Part shown: piece after piece, positions 16,821 to 25,705 of the stretch | Numbering within the stretch: the stretch's first letter is position 1 | How the letters are laid out: every line of letters begins with the position of its first letter | From: Tropicibacter sp. Alg240-R139 | GTDB taxonomy: Bacteria; Pseudomonadota; Alphaproteobacteria; Rhodobacterales; Rhodobacteraceae | Reading direction: 5' to 3' | Length of the DNA: 64,000 nucleotides | Assembly: GCF_900537075.1 (NCBI RefSeq) | Contig: NZ_UNRA01000001.1 | Coordinates: forward strand, 1,512,191 to 1,576,190 | Translations under genes and position numbers: made by a program | Notes under the pieces: model-generated | Database searches by the model: none | Told to the model about the DNA's origin: nothing | The model's input: only the letters and a program-made list of their open reading frames with translations

Positions 16821-17666
16821 ATGTCAATCTGGGCGGATATGTCCACTATTGTCACGGCCACCGTGACAGGGGACATCAACTTCAAAGTCGTAAAGGCCTA
16901 TCGCTCGGACGCAGCGTGGCTTGTATTTGGACCGCTGACCTTGATCGGCGCTGTTATCTTTTACTATCGCGAAAAGCTGGCCATGGGTTTGGAAGAGCGG
17001 TTGGGATATTCCGCAACGCGGTTCACTCATCCGATCATCGCCTTGATGCTGACCCTGGGTCTGGCAGCGGCGTTTCTGGATCCAATCGCCAATGTGCTGA
17101 ACACCATTACCGGCGACAATCTGCGGCTGTTGGTCGTGATCATTCCGGTGCTGCTGATCCTACTAGAACGCACGCCCGAACGTACCATCGTCGTTTACTG
17201 TTATATCGTGATGGCGGTGATCATCTTTGTTGGCGTGATTCAGCGTTTTGTGTTTTCTGTTCAGGCCCCCTGGTCGACCACGATCCCGCCGCTGCTGTTC
17301 ATGATTATGGCGTGGTACGGATGCACCTTTAACATCCGTCTGCGCACGCATCTGAGCTTTTCCGAGTTCCGCACCAAACTAGGCCGCAAAGGACAACTGT
17401 TCTGGCTAACGGCTGACAACATCTTGTGGTTGGTCTTTTGCATCATTGTCGTCACGACAACGGCCCGCGTCACAGTCAACACCTATGACAATTTCGCCAT
17501 CGTTCTGGGCACAGATGACATCATGCGCTGGTGGTTCATCCTGACGATGCCGATGTGCTTTATCCTGCTGGCCACACGCGCCATCGAAAACATGATCGAA
17601 GATTTCGGTAAGTATCGCGGCGACGGTCCGATGATCGAGCAAGCCGTAATCGGGGGGGACACCTGA
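16821..17666 (+). CDS. dctQ: TRAP transporter small permease, unusually long (DctQ)
   Basis: Membrane protein of 281 residues where ordinary DctQ proteins have about 160-200. By eye there are about seven hydrophobic segments (roughly 33-50, 70-90, 102-118, 122-142, 150-170, 195-215, 237-255). The last four, with WYGCTFNIRLRTHLSF near 170-185 resembling the DctQ central loop, would be the classical domain; the first three form an N-terminal extension of about 110 residues. GGGAGGGG lies before the ATG. The gene joins dctM by a TGATG overlap. Annotation as DctQ rests on position and this loop; the extension is unassigned. Confidence 0.8.
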   Translation: MSIWADMSTIVTATVTGDINFKVVKAYRSDAAWLVFGPLTLIGAVIFYYREKLAMGLEERLGYSATRFTHPIIALMLTLGLAAAFLDPIANVLNTITGDNLRLLVVIIPVLLILLERTPERTIVVYCYIVMAVIIFVGVIQRFVFSVQAPWSTTIPPLLFMIMAWYGCTFNIRLRTHLSFSEFRTKLGRKGQLFWLTADNILWLVFCIIVVTTTARVTVNTYDNFAIVLGTDDIMRWWFILTMPMCFILLATRAIENMIEDFGKYRGDGPMIEQAVIGGDT

Positions 17667-19024
17667 TGACCGATGCAACCTGGATTACGATCATCTCGCT
17701 GAGCGTGACCTTTCTTTTCATGATGGGCACGCCGGTGCTGCTGATCATCTTTTACTGGGTCGTGGGGTGCAGCTTTGTGCTGGATCTGACGCTTGATAAC
17801 ACCGGTGCCGAGATGCTGAACGTCTTCAAGGACGGTTTTGCGCTGATGGCCATGCCTTTGTTCATCCTGACCGGGGACCTGATCAACAAGTCAGGCATCG
17901 CCAAAAGGCTATCGGACTTTGCCTATGCCTGCCTTGGCTGGCTGCGCGGTGGTTTGGCCATGGCCTCGCTGGGGGCTTGCGGTCTATTTGCTGCGATCTC
18001 GGGGTCGAACTCGGCCACCACGGCCACTATCGGTTCGATGCTTCACCCCGAGATGGTCAAAGGCGGATATGACGAACGCTTCTCGGCGGCCACTGCGGCT
18101 GCGGGTGGCACCGTCGGCATCATCATCCCGCCGTCGATCATCTTTATTGTCTACGGCTTCTTGATGAACCTGCCAATTTCGGACCTGTTCGTCGCCGGTA
18201 TCTTACCCGGTACGCTTATGGTTGTCGGTATGCAATTGGCCTGCTGGATCATCTGCCGCATCAACGGCTGGGGTTATCTGATCCCTCTGCAATTGAACCG
18301 AGTGTTGAAAACCGCATTCGGTGCATGGCTGGGTTTCTTTGCCATTGGTCTGGTGCTCTGGGGCATCTACACCGGCAAGTTCTCTCCGACCGAGGCAGCT
18401 GGCGTGACCGTGGGCTTCTGCATCTTTGCGGGTCTGGTGAGCTATCCCGTCAACAAGATGATGGGCGCTGACAAAGACAAACAGATCTCGGACAAAAGCT
18501 TTGCCGAAATGTTCGCGGTTGAAGGCTTCACCCTGCCCGAAATCCCATCGATCGTCGTGCGTTCAGCCCAGATCAGCGGCATTCTTGCGCCCCTGATCGC
18601 GGTGTCCGTGGTGATGCAACAGATCATGTCCTTGTTGGGCGCGCAGCAGACCATCGGTGATTTCGTGACCTCGATGGGCGGATACCACGCGGTGCTCTTC
18701 ACCTCGATGGCCATCGTGTTCTTCTCAGGTATGGTTCTGGAAAGCCTACCGGTGACGATCATTCTGGCCCCAATTCTGGCGCCAATCGCGGCCTCGGTCG
18801 GCATTGATCCGATCCACTTTTCGGTGATCTTCCTTGTGGGCGCATCCATCGGCTTCATCACGCCGCCCTATGGGTTGAACCTCTATGTGGCGTCGGGCGT
18901 GACCGGTGTTCCATATTTCCGTCTGCTTCGATATACCGTACCTTACTTGGCGGCCTTGATCTTTGTGTGGGTGCTTGTGTCGCTTGTACCGGATCTGGCA
19001 CTAGTGCTGTTGCCGAACAGATAG
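17666..19024 (+). CDS. dctM: TRAP transporter large permease (DctM)
   Basis: Large membrane subunit of 452 residues, within the usual range. Diagnostic stretches are AISGSNSATTATIGSMLHPE near 110, GTVGIIIPPSIIFIVYGFLM near 148 and ASIGFITPPYGLNLYVASG near 392. Glycine-proline hairpins IIPPSI and ITPPYG mark the two inverted repeats. Start overlaps the DctQ stop. The IclR regulator follows 12 bp later on the same strand, so regulator and transporter may share a message. Confidence 0.92.
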   Translation: MTDATWITIISLSVTFLFMMGTPVLLIIFYWVVGCSFVLDLTLDNTGAEMLNVFKDGFALMAMPLFILTGDLINKSGIAKRLSDFAYACLGWLRGGLAMASLGACGLFAAISGSNSATTATIGSMLHPEMVKGGYDERFSAATAAAGGTVGIIIPPSIIFIVYGFLMNLPISDLFVAGILPGTLMVVGMQLACWIICRINGWGYLIPLQLNRVLKTAFGAWLGFFAIGLVLWGIYTGKFSPTEAAGVTVGFCIFAGLVSYPVNKMMGADKDKQISDKSFAEMFAVEGFTLPEIPSIVVRSAQISGILAPLIAVSVVMQQIMSLLGAQQTIGDFVTSMGGYHAVLFTSMAIVFFSGMVLESLPVTIILAPILAPIAASVGIDPIHFSVIFLVGASIGFITPPYGLNLYVASGVTGVPYFRLLRYTVPYLAALIFVWVLVSLVPDLALVLLPNR

Positions 19025-19036
19025 AAATGAGACGCG

Positions 19037-19819
19037 ATGCCTGAAGACGCGACATCTTCGAAAGAACATCAGATCCCGACCAACCTTCGGCTTCTGAGGA
19101 TACTGGAAGAAGTTGCGCGCCTTGGAGTGTCAGTCAAACCGGCCGACCTGATCGACACGATCGGCCTGCCCAAACCTACGATCCATCGGCTTCTGCAGAC
19201 CGCAGAAGCCGAAGGCTTTTTGCAACGTGACATGGATGGTCGTTCCTTTGGGCCCGGTGATCGCCTCCGCGCGCTGGCGGTCAACACGATGTCATCCGAG
19301 CGGATCCGTACAGCGCGATTGGCCATCATGAAGGCCGCAGCCGAAGAAATTGGGGAAACCATCAACCTGGCCACCCCCGACCGCGAAGGTATGACCTATC
19401 TCGACCGGGTCGAAACCAAATGGCCCCTGCGCATCCAGCTTCCGGTCGGAACCCAAGTTCCGTTTCACTGCACCGCCAGCGGCAAGATGTATTTGTCCTC
19501 ATTGCGCCCGGCCACCCTGAACGGTGTTCTGTCGGCCAAACCTTTGGAAAAGCTGACCGAGCAAACTACGACCGATCCCGAATTGTTGCGCCAGGAATTG
19601 ACCGAGACGCGCGAACGCGGATATTCGCAGGACAACGAAGAGTTCATGACAGGTATGGCGGCAATCGCTGTTCCGATCCTTGATCCGCAAAACAGGATGT
19701 TGGCGACTTTGTCAGTTCATGCTCCGGTCATGCGGTGCTCGCTGGAGCAAATTGTCGACTTCATCAGGCCGCTTCAGCAAGCAGCCGCGAAGCTGTCCGA
19801 CTTGAACCAATCTGAATAA
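19037..19819 (+). CDS. IclR family transcriptional regulator
   Basis: Regulator of 260 residues. The winged helix (about 18-80) includes LRLLRILEEVARLGVSVKPA and LPKPTIHRLLQTAEAEGFL. The effector domain (about 90-255) has ETINLATPDREGMTYLDRVE, PFHCTASGKMYLS and GYSQDNEEFMTGMAAIAVPI, all typical of IclR. Members sense small organic acids or aromatics. It is the last gene of the second TRAP cluster and is the natural candidate to control that transporter and perhaps the divergent GMC oxidoreductase. Effector unknown. Confidence 0.9.
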   Translation: MPEDATSSKEHQIPTNLRLLRILEEVARLGVSVKPADLIDTIGLPKPTIHRLLQTAEAEGFLQRDMDGRSFGPGDRLRALAVNTMSSERIRTARLAIMKAAAEEIGETINLATPDREGMTYLDRVETKWPLRIQLPVGTQVPFHCTASGKMYLSSLRPATLNGVLSAKPLEKLTEQTTTDPELLRQELTETRERGYSQDNEEFMTGMAAIAVPILDPQNRMLATLSVHAPVMRCSLEQIVDFIRPLQQAAAKLSDLNQSE

Positions 19820-20152
19820 GTTTCAGGCGGCCTCACCTCCTCCTAAAAATGGTCTGCCCTTGTGAAGTTTTCACGAAACACGGCCGTTCGAGCTTTATGT
19901 CACGCGCAGGACTGTGCAAAGTTCGATATTGGCGAAGCGTCTTCGACACGTCCGCCAAAAAAGCGTCCCGTGGATCGAGCCCACACAGATCGTCCGTGAC
20001 GTACTATTTGACTCCGTCGCGGCGCTGAAATCCATGTTTGACCAGCCTAAACGCTTCTGAAATGTCCGGTTCGTCCCCAACGGGAGCGATTTTTCTTAAC
20101 GACAAATTGCGTGGAATGCGGCCTAAACCCCCATTTTCTTAGGAGGTCAATT
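19820..20152. other. Intergenic region before tRNA-Leu, no gene recognised
   Basis: About 330 bp between the IclR stop and the 3' end of tRNA-Leu. The longest frame is a minus-strand 61-codon one with no recognisable similarity. No terminator with a clear U-run was found for either side. Confidence 0.45.
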
Positions 20153-20238
20153 TGGTGCCCAAGGAGAGATTCGAACTCTCACGCCCGTGAAGGCGGGGGA
20201 TTTTGAATCCCCTGCGTCTACCATTCCGCCACTTGGGC
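20153..20238 (-). tRNA. tRNA-Leu (anticodon CAA)
   Basis: Read on the minus strand the gene begins GCCCAAGTGGCGGAATGG and ends CTTGGGCACCA, so the CCA is encoded. The acceptor stem GCCCAAG pairs with CTTGGGC, the anticodon stem GGGGA/TCCCC encloses TTCAAAA (anticodon CAA), a type II variable arm is present, and the T arm contains GTTCGAATC. Total 86 nt including CCA. Confidence 0.97.
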
Positions 20239-20386
20239 CACTTCGCACTGAATTAGCGGTGTTGTTCGGGAAGGTCCAGAGGCAAAAAGCGGCAAACTGC
20301 AGGAAGTTCAAATCCCAACCGCTTGACCCCGTTGCCTGATCATGTTTTCCCGGCATTCAGATTAAGAGCAAGAGTTGATTACCATT

Positions 20387-20965
20387 ATGCTGCAGCGCCT
20401 GTACAATAAGACGATTGCTCTGGCGGAACATCCGCATGCCTTGTGGGTGCTGGCCGGCGTGGCCTTTATCGAAAGCTCATTCTTTCCCATCCCGCCTGAT
20501 GTCCTGATGATTCCGATGATTCTGGCGCGCCCCAACCGGGCGTTTCTGATCGCGACAGTTGCCTTGGTTGCTTCGGTTCTGGGCGGCATGCTGGGCTATG
20601 CGATCGGCGCGTTCTTTTATGAAAGCATCGGGCAGCCGATCCTGGCCGCAATGGGTAAGGCCGAGGCGATGGAAGCCTTCAACACCAAGTTCAATGATTT
20701 TGGGTTCTGGGCTGTTCTGACCGCTGGCGTCACGCCGTTTCCGTACAAGGTCATCACCATCATGTCGGGCTGGACTGCTATGCCGCTTGGCACCTTTATT
20801 GCCACCTCGATTCTGGCGCGTGCGCTGCGCTTCTTCATCGTGGCAGGCCTCTTGTGGGCTTTTGGCGCCCCGATCCGTGATTTCATCGAAAAACGGCTGG
20901 GACTGATGTTCACCCTGTTCATCCTCCTCCTTGTCGGAGGGTTTGCCGTGGTTAAATTCTTATGA
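20387..20965 (+). CDS. DedA/YqaA-like membrane protein
   Basis: Membrane protein of 192 residues from the ATG at 20387; a TTG at 20375 in the same frame would add four residues. It has four to five hydrophobic segments and the DedA-family features FIESSFFPIPPDVLMIP near residue 27 and FGFWAVLTAGVTPFPYKVI near 107, the latter carrying the conserved G-x-x-P-F/R-x-P region (here TPFPYK). YqaA-type members are short DedA relatives; DedA proteins as a family act in membrane lipid transport or flipping. Its stop overlaps the dsbB start by four bases (ATGA), so the pair is co-translated. Confidence 0.85.
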   Translation: MLQRLYNKTIALAEHPHALWVLAGVAFIESSFFPIPPDVLMIPMILARPNRAFLIATVALVASVLGGMLGYAIGAFFYESIGQPILAAMGKAEAMEAFNTKFNDFGFWAVLTAGVTPFPYKVITIMSGWTAMPLGTFIATSILARALRFFIVAGLLWAFGAPIRDFIEKRLGLMFTLFILLLVGGFAVVKFL

Positions 20966-21426
20966 GCTCACGTACATCCCTGATCCTGACCGCCACCGCC
21001 GGGTCGGCCGCCATGCTGCTTGGCGCATGGGGGTTTCAATACATCGGCGAAATGGCACCCTGCAAAATGTGTTACTGGCAGCGGTATCCGCATGCCGCTG
21101 CAATTGTGATCGGCATACTGGCGGTATTCCTGACGGGCCGCTGGCTGCCCCTGCTTGGCGGGTTTGCGGCGCTGGCAACGTCGGGCATCGGCCTCTATCA
21201 CACCGGCGTTGAACGCGGCTGGTGGGAGGGACCGTCGACCTGCACATCCGGCCCCATCGGCGGGTTGACACCCGAACAGTTGATGGAACAGATCATGTCA
21301 GCCCCCCTGACCCGCTGCGACGAAGTCCCGTGGGAGCTGTTCACCCTGTCTATGGCCAGCTGGAATGCGTTGATTTCATTGGGGCTGGCGGCGATCTGGT
21401 TCGCTGCTGCCCGCGCGTCCCGCTAA
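20962..21426 (+). CDS. dsbB: Disulfide bond formation protein DsbB
   Basis: Quinone-linked membrane oxidase of 154 residues that reoxidises a periplasmic DsbA-type protein. Four hydrophobic segments are visible. The first redox pair is CKMC in MAPCKMCYWQRYPHAAAI (residues 33-50). The second periplasmic loop supplies Cys near 93 (STCTSGP) and Cys near 117 (TRCDEVPW), completing the four cysteines needed for electron transfer. The motif CxxC-YWQR differs from the E. coli CVLC pattern but is common in alphaproteobacterial DsbB-like proteins. Co-translated with the upstream DedA-like gene; no dsbA is in the window. Confidence 0.9.
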   Translation: MSSRTSLILTATAGSAAMLLGAWGFQYIGEMAPCKMCYWQRYPHAAAIVIGILAVFLTGRWLPLLGGFAALATSGIGLYHTGVERGWWEGPSTCTSGPIGGLTPEQLMEQIMSAPLTRCDEVPWELFTLSMASWNALISLGLAAIWFAAARASR

Positions 21427-21848
21427 GTCGATTTCTTGGTCGAGAGCAGCAGGTTGGTTTCGCTGCTCTGCACGCCCTCGAACATGCGGATTTTTGCGAG
21501 AGCATGATCCAACTCTTCCAGGGTTTCGGTGCCCAATTCAACAATCAGGTCCCATCGACCGTTGGTGGAATGGACCGCGCGTACCTCTTTCAAGCCTTGC
21601 AGCGCCCGGGTGATGCGGTTGGTTCCGCGCCCCTCGATCCCGATCAGCATGAGGCCGCGAACCGGATCACGCAGCACGTCCTCTTTCAGGACCACGGTAA
21701 AGCCCAACACATCGCCACGCTGAATCAGCCGTTCGATCCGCGCGCGGACAGTTGTACGGGACAGCTTGAGTTGCAGGGCCAGATCCGACAAGGAAGCCCG
21801 TGCATCATGGCGTAGGGCTGCAATCAGTCGTTCATCCGTTTTGTCCAC
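21423..21848 (-). CDS. Lrp/AsnC family transcriptional regulator
   Basis: Regulator of 141 residues from GTG at 21848 (VDKTDERLIAALRHDARASL), chosen for GGAG seven bases upstream; the open frame runs further to 21890 without a good site. The N-terminal helix-turn-helix is LSDLALQLKLSRTTVRARIE; the C-terminal RAM domain spans about 60-140 (VRAVHSTNGRWDLIVELG). Such proteins respond to amino acids. It is divergent from arginase with about 110 bp between starts and therefore probably controls the arginase-ctlX-ocd operon in response to arginine, citrulline or ornithine. Its 3' end overlaps that of dsbB by four bases. Confidence 0.9.
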   Translation of the reverse strand: MDKTDERLIAALRHDARASLSDLALQLKLSRTTVRARIERLIQRGDVLGFTVVLKEDVLRDPVRGLMLIGIEGRGTNRITRALQGLKEVRAVHSTNGRWDLIVELGTETLEELDHALAKIRMFEGVQSSETNLLLSTKKST

Positions 21849-21957
21849 ACCAGATCTCCAATTTGACCATATTAACTTCGTTTTGATCAAAATTATCTCT
21901 GTAATTCAACCCAATTCGGACAGAAATTGGATGAAACACTGATTTTCGAGGTTTTTC

Positions 21958-22884
21958 ATGAACGCCAAACATTGCATTTTGATCGGCGCTCCGGTCGACA
22001 GCGGCAAGCGTCGTGCGGGCTGCCTGATGGGGCCGGACGCCTATCGCACGGCAGGTCTGACAGAGGCGCTGAGCGATTTGGGTCACACGGTCGAGGATCT
22101 GGGCAATTTGACGCCCGCATCGCATCCAACCGAACCCGGTGGCACGCATCTGCACCAACCCAACAAGACCGTCGGTTGGACGCACCGCCTGATCCGCACC
22201 GCAGAAGAGACGATGCCGCGCGGCCTGCCGATCTTTCTGGGCGGGGACCACGCGCTCGCTCTGGGCAGTGTGGCGGGTGCGGCCAACCACGCCGCCAAGG
22301 AAGACCGCCCATTGTTCGTGCTTTGGCTGGATGCACACAGCGACTTTCATACGCCGGAAACCTCTGGTTCAGGCAATTTGCATGGCACGCCCTTGGGTTA
22401 TGTCACTGGGCGTAGAGGGTTTGCCGGATTCCCGGTGATCACCAATCCGGTTCTACAGGAAAACATCTGCATCATTGGTCTGCGTTCGGTCGACAACGCC
22501 GAACGGGACGCGTTGCAAAACAGCCAGATCCGATTCCACGACATGCGAGAGATCGACGAAAGCGGTATCGCCAAACCCCTGGCTGCGTTCCTGGAAACGG
22601 TCGCCGAACAGAACGGCTTTCTTCATGTATCGCTGGATGTCGATTTCCTGGACCCCTCAATCGCACCGGCCGTAGGCACCACGGTTCCCGGCGGTGCGAC
22701 TATCCGTGAGGGCCACCTGGTCATGGAAATGATCTGTGACAGCGGGCTGATGACGTCTTTGGATCTGGTGGAGTTGAATCCATTCCTGGACGAACGCGGT
22801 CGCACCGCGCAGGTCATGGTCGATCTGGCCGCCTCCTCGCTAGGGCGACGCGTCTTTGACCGCCCCACGCAGAGCTTTCCATGA
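21958..22884 (+). CDS. rocF: Arginase
   Basis: Hydrolyses arginine to ornithine and urea. The 308-residue protein carries all manganese-site motifs of the ureohydrolase family: GGDHALALGS near 99, DAHSDFHTPE near 123 and SLDVDFLDP near 227. The start of the protein (LIGAPVDSGKRRAGCLMGPD) is arginase-like rather than agmatinase-like, and GSGNLHGTPLGYV near 137 is the arginase substrate loop. It begins a three-gene run with four-base overlaps to ctlX and then ornithine cyclodeaminase, which would take ornithine on to proline. The upstream Lrp-type gene is the probable regulator. Confidence 0.94.
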   Translation: MNAKHCILIGAPVDSGKRRAGCLMGPDAYRTAGLTEALSDLGHTVEDLGNLTPASHPTEPGGTHLHQPNKTVGWTHRLIRTAEETMPRGLPIFLGGDHALALGSVAGAANHAAKEDRPLFVLWLDAHSDFHTPETSGSGNLHGTPLGYVTGRRGFAGFPVITNPVLQENICIIGLRSVDNAERDALQNSQIRFHDMREIDESGIAKPLAAFLETVAEQNGFLHVSLDVDFLDPSIAPAVGTTVPGGATIREGHLVMEMICDSGLMTSLDLVELNPFLDERGRTAQVMVDLAASSLGRRVFDRPTQSFP

Positions 22885-23807
22885 ACCTGCTGCAGGCACC
22901 ACGATCGGTGGTCATGATCCGTCCTCATGCGTTCTGTTCGAATCCCGAAACTCAAGGCGACAACGCATTTCAAACGGCAACGCACGAGGATGTGTCGCAA
23001 ATGGCCCGCGACGAGTTTGACACAGCTGTCCGCACCCTGCGCAACCACGGCGTAGATGTGAATGTGTTCGAGGACTTCGGAACCCGCCACACGCCTGACA
23101 GCGTCTTCCCGAACAATTGGTTTTCCACCCATGCGGGCGGCCATGTGGCCCTGTTCCCGATGTTCGCCAAGAACCGCCAACGCGAGCGGCGCTCGGATGT
23201 CATCGACATGCTCAAGCGTGATTTCCGCGTGTCGGACGTTATCGATTACAGTGGGTTGGAACACGATGGTCTTGCACTGGAGGGTACTGGTGCGATGGTA
23301 CTGGATCACATTGGACGCATCGCTTTTGTCGCCAAATCCAACCGCGCCGATCCAGTGGTGCTGGAACGGTTCTGCACCCATTTCAACTATGAACCCATCG
23401 CCTTTGACGCCCAGGATACCTCGGGCCAGGCGATCTATCACACGAACGTTCTGATGGGCATCGGGACCGGCTTTGCGATGGTCGGTCTGGGCCTGATCCC
23501 AGACCGGGAGCGCAGGCAGACTGTCGTTGACCGGTTGGTCGAAACGGGCCGAGAGGTCATCGACCTGACGGCTGAACAAATCGAGAGTTTCGCGGGCAAC
23601 GCAATCGAACTGACTGGCCATTCCCGCATTCTGGCCTTGTCATCGCGCGCGCTCGACGTCCTACGTCCCGATCAGATCAACATCATCGAACGCTCGGCCA
23701 CCCCGGTTCCCCTGTCGATCCCAACACTCGAAAACGCCGGCGGCTCGGTCCGCTGCATGATCGCCGGCATCCACTTGACACGCCGCCCCGAAAGGAAAGC
23801 AGCATGA
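22881..23807 (+). CDS. ctlX: Citrulline utilisation hydrolase CtlX (guanidino-group-modifying family)
   Basis: Protein of 308 residues in the amidinotransferase/dimethylargininase superfamily, with the CtlX layout. Visible features are the substrate-loop TPDSVFPNNWFSTH near 69, the glutamate-containing LEGTGAMVLD near 132, the catalytic His in IYHTNVLMGIG near 188 and the probable catalytic Cys in GSVRCMIAGIHL near 293. CtlX proteins are linked to citrulline degradation. Here it lies between arginase and ornithine cyclodeaminase with ATGA overlaps on both sides, which fits a route from citrulline or a methylated arginine towards ornithine and proline. The precise substrate is inferred from the family. 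Confidence 0.86.
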   Translation: MNLLQAPRSVVMIRPHAFCSNPETQGDNAFQTATHEDVSQMARDEFDTAVRTLRNHGVDVNVFEDFGTRHTPDSVFPNNWFSTHAGGHVALFPMFAKNRQRERRSDVIDMLKRDFRVSDVIDYSGLEHDGLALEGTGAMVLDHIGRIAFVAKSNRADPVVLERFCTHFNYEPIAFDAQDTSGQAIYHTNVLMGIGTGFAMVGLGLIPDRERRQTVVDRLVETGREVIDLTAEQIESFAGNAIELTGHSRILALSSRALDVLRPDQINIIERSATPVPLSIPTLENAGGSVRCMIAGIHLTRRPERKAA

Positions 23808-24850
23808 CCCCTTCAGACAAGGCCCTCGTGCCCTTCGTATCCGTCGACCACATGATGCAGCTGATCCACCAGATCGGGCTGGAGCCAATGTTGCGTGGCA
23901 TCGCAGACTATATCGAGGTCGATTTTCACCGCTGGGAGTTGTTCGACAAGACGCCCCGTGTGGCCAGCCATTCGACCGAAGGCGTGATAGAGTTGATGCC
24001 AACATCGGACGGCGAGGTTTATGGGTTCAAATACGTCAATGGCCACCCTAAGAACACCAGTGAGGGGTTGCAGACCGTAACAGCCTTTGGCCTTTTGGCG
24101 GATGTTGCAACGGGTTATCCGGTTCTCTTGAGTGAAATGACCATGCTGACCGCCCTGCGCACGGCGGCCACCTCGGCCATGGTGGCCAAACATCTGGCAC
24201 CCAAAGGGTCGGACACGATGGCCATGATCGGCAACGGGGCACAGTCCGAATTTCAGACGCTGGCGATGAAAGCGATCTGCGGCCTGAAAAGCGTACGCCT
24301 ATACGACACCGATCCCGCCGCCACTCGCAAATGCGCCACCAATCTGGCCGCACATGGTATCGATGTGGTGTCCTGCACCTCTCCCGAAGAGGCCATCCAA
24401 GGCGCGCAAATCCTGACCACTTGCACGGCGGACAAGCAATACGCCACCATCCTCACGGACAACATGGTCGGCTCGGGCGTGCACATCAATGCTATCGGCG
24501 GCGACTGCCCTGGCAAAACGGAACTCGCGCCGGGCATCCTGCAACGTTCGGACATCTTCGTCGAATACCCACCCCAAACACGGATTGAGGGCGAAATTCA
24601 GCAGTTGGACGGCGATCACCCCGTAATAGAATTCTGGCAGGTTGTCACTGGCCAGCATCAGGGCCGCACATCCGACCGCCAGATTACCCTGTTCGACAGC
24701 GTCGGATTTGCGATCGAAGACTTCAGCGCCTTGCGATACGTCCGCGATCAGCTGAAGCAAACAGGTCTCTACCACGCGCTAGACCTGCTTGCAGACCCCG
24801 ATGACCCGCGAGACCTGTTTGGCATGCTGCAGCGCGCCGCGCCGAGCTGA
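23804..24850 (+). CDS. ocd: Ornithine cyclodeaminase
   Basis: Converts ornithine to proline and ammonia using bound NAD. The 348-residue protein has the family's N-terminal substrate part (RVASHSTEGVIELMPTSDGE near 47-66, FKYVNGHPKNT near 70) and the NAD fold from about 120 (TALRTAATSAMVAKHLAP, then AMIGNGAQSEFQTLAMKA). The lysine in FKYVNGHPKN matches the substrate-binding Lys of the Pseudomonas enzyme. As last gene of the rocF-ctlX-ocd operon it completes arginine to proline conversion. Related alanine dehydrogenases and mu-crystallins are less likely given the neighbours. Confidence 0.92.
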   Translation: MTPSDKALVPFVSVDHMMQLIHQIGLEPMLRGIADYIEVDFHRWELFDKTPRVASHSTEGVIELMPTSDGEVYGFKYVNGHPKNTSEGLQTVTAFGLLADVATGYPVLLSEMTMLTALRTAATSAMVAKHLAPKGSDTMAMIGNGAQSEFQTLAMKAICGLKSVRLYDTDPAATRKCATNLAAHGIDVVSCTSPEEAIQGAQILTTCTADKQYATILTDNMVGSGVHINAIGGDCPGKTELAPGILQRSDIFVEYPPQTRIEGEIQQLDGDHPVIEFWQVVTGQHQGRTSDRQITLFDSVGFAIEDFSALRYVRDQLKQTGLYHALDLLADPDDPRDLFGMLQRAAPS

Positions 24851-24906
24851 CCCGTCCCTGTTTCTTCTCGTTGAAAATACGGCGGAGGCAGTGCCCTCGT
24901 CCCGGA

Positions 24907-25491
24907 TCAGGCGTCCAGTTCGGCGTCCCAATACAGAAAATCCATCCAACTGTCGTGCAGATGGTTGGGTGGAAACTTGCGACCGACATTGCGCAGCTCC
25001 TCGGCCTGCGGCTGACGCGGTGGCTTGCGCAGAGACATGCCAGCGCGACGCAGCGATTTGGACCCTTTGCGCAGGTTGCAAGGGCTGCAGGCCGCAACCA
25101 CGTTTTCCCAACTCGTCACACCGCCAGAGGCCCGCGGCACCACGTGATCAAACGTCAGATCGCCTCGCGCACCACAGTATTGGCAGCAGAATTCGTCCCT
25201 CAAGAACAAATTAAAGCGCGTGAAGGCCACGCGCTTTCTGGGTTTGACAAAATCCTTCAGAACAACAACCGAGGGTATTCTGATTTCAGTCGACGGACTT
25301 CGCACAACTTCGTCATATTCGGCGACAATATCCACCCGGTCCAGCCAGGCGGCTTTAATCGCGTCCTGCCAGGGCCACAGTGACAGCGGATAATAGGACA
25401 ATGGCCGATAGTCCGCGTTCAGGACCAGCGCGGGATGCTGTTTCAACGCGCCCGGTTCGCGCACAAATTCTGTCCTGAAGTCACCGTCCAT
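24907..25491 (-). CDS. HNH endonuclease family protein
   Basis: Protein of 194 residues from the ATG at 25491, which follows GGAGAG; the open frame continues to 25584 but with a poor start. An HNH domain lies at about 95-150 (FCCQYCGARGDLTFDHVVPR, then CSPCNLRKG), with two zinc-binding CxxC pairs and the catalytic His in DHVVPR. The N-terminal half (LVLNADYRPLSYYPLSLW) is the form common as a stand-alone chromosomal gene in many bacteria, function not established. It is not linked to an intron, phage or toxin gene here, so a mobile origin is unlikely. Confidence 0.88.
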   Translation of the reverse strand: MDGDFRTEFVREPGALKQHPALVLNADYRPLSYYPLSLWPWQDAIKAAWLDRVDIVAEYDEVVRSPSTEIRIPSVVVLKDFVKPRKRVAFTRFNLFLRDEFCCQYCGARGDLTFDHVVPRASGGVTSWENVVAACSPCNLRKGSKSLRRAGMSLRKPPRQPQAEELRNVGRKFPPNHLHDSWMDFLYWDAELDA

Positions 25492-25705
25492 CAAAGACTC
25501 TCTCCTCGCCCTGCTCTGCCCGTTCATAGGACACCAAGGCGGGGATCCCCGCCCCAGCTTACCCACAACTATATATCGTGGCAAAGCTCTGACAAGCCCC
25601 GAATTTCCACAATATATCGCGGATTGTTATGCCGATTCCGTGACGGGCATGTGACAGTTATCCACAGCTTGCAGACCCCACCATCCGCGCGCTATGCAAG
25701 GCGCC

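Noticed and set aside
22623-23621. 332-codon minus-strand frame
   Set aside because: Antisense to the end of arginase and to ctlX, both with intact catalytic motifs.
24907-25491. HNH gene as a homing endonuclease or phage terminase part
   Set aside because: No intron, intein or phage genes surround it, and the form is a common stand-alone chromosomal gene.
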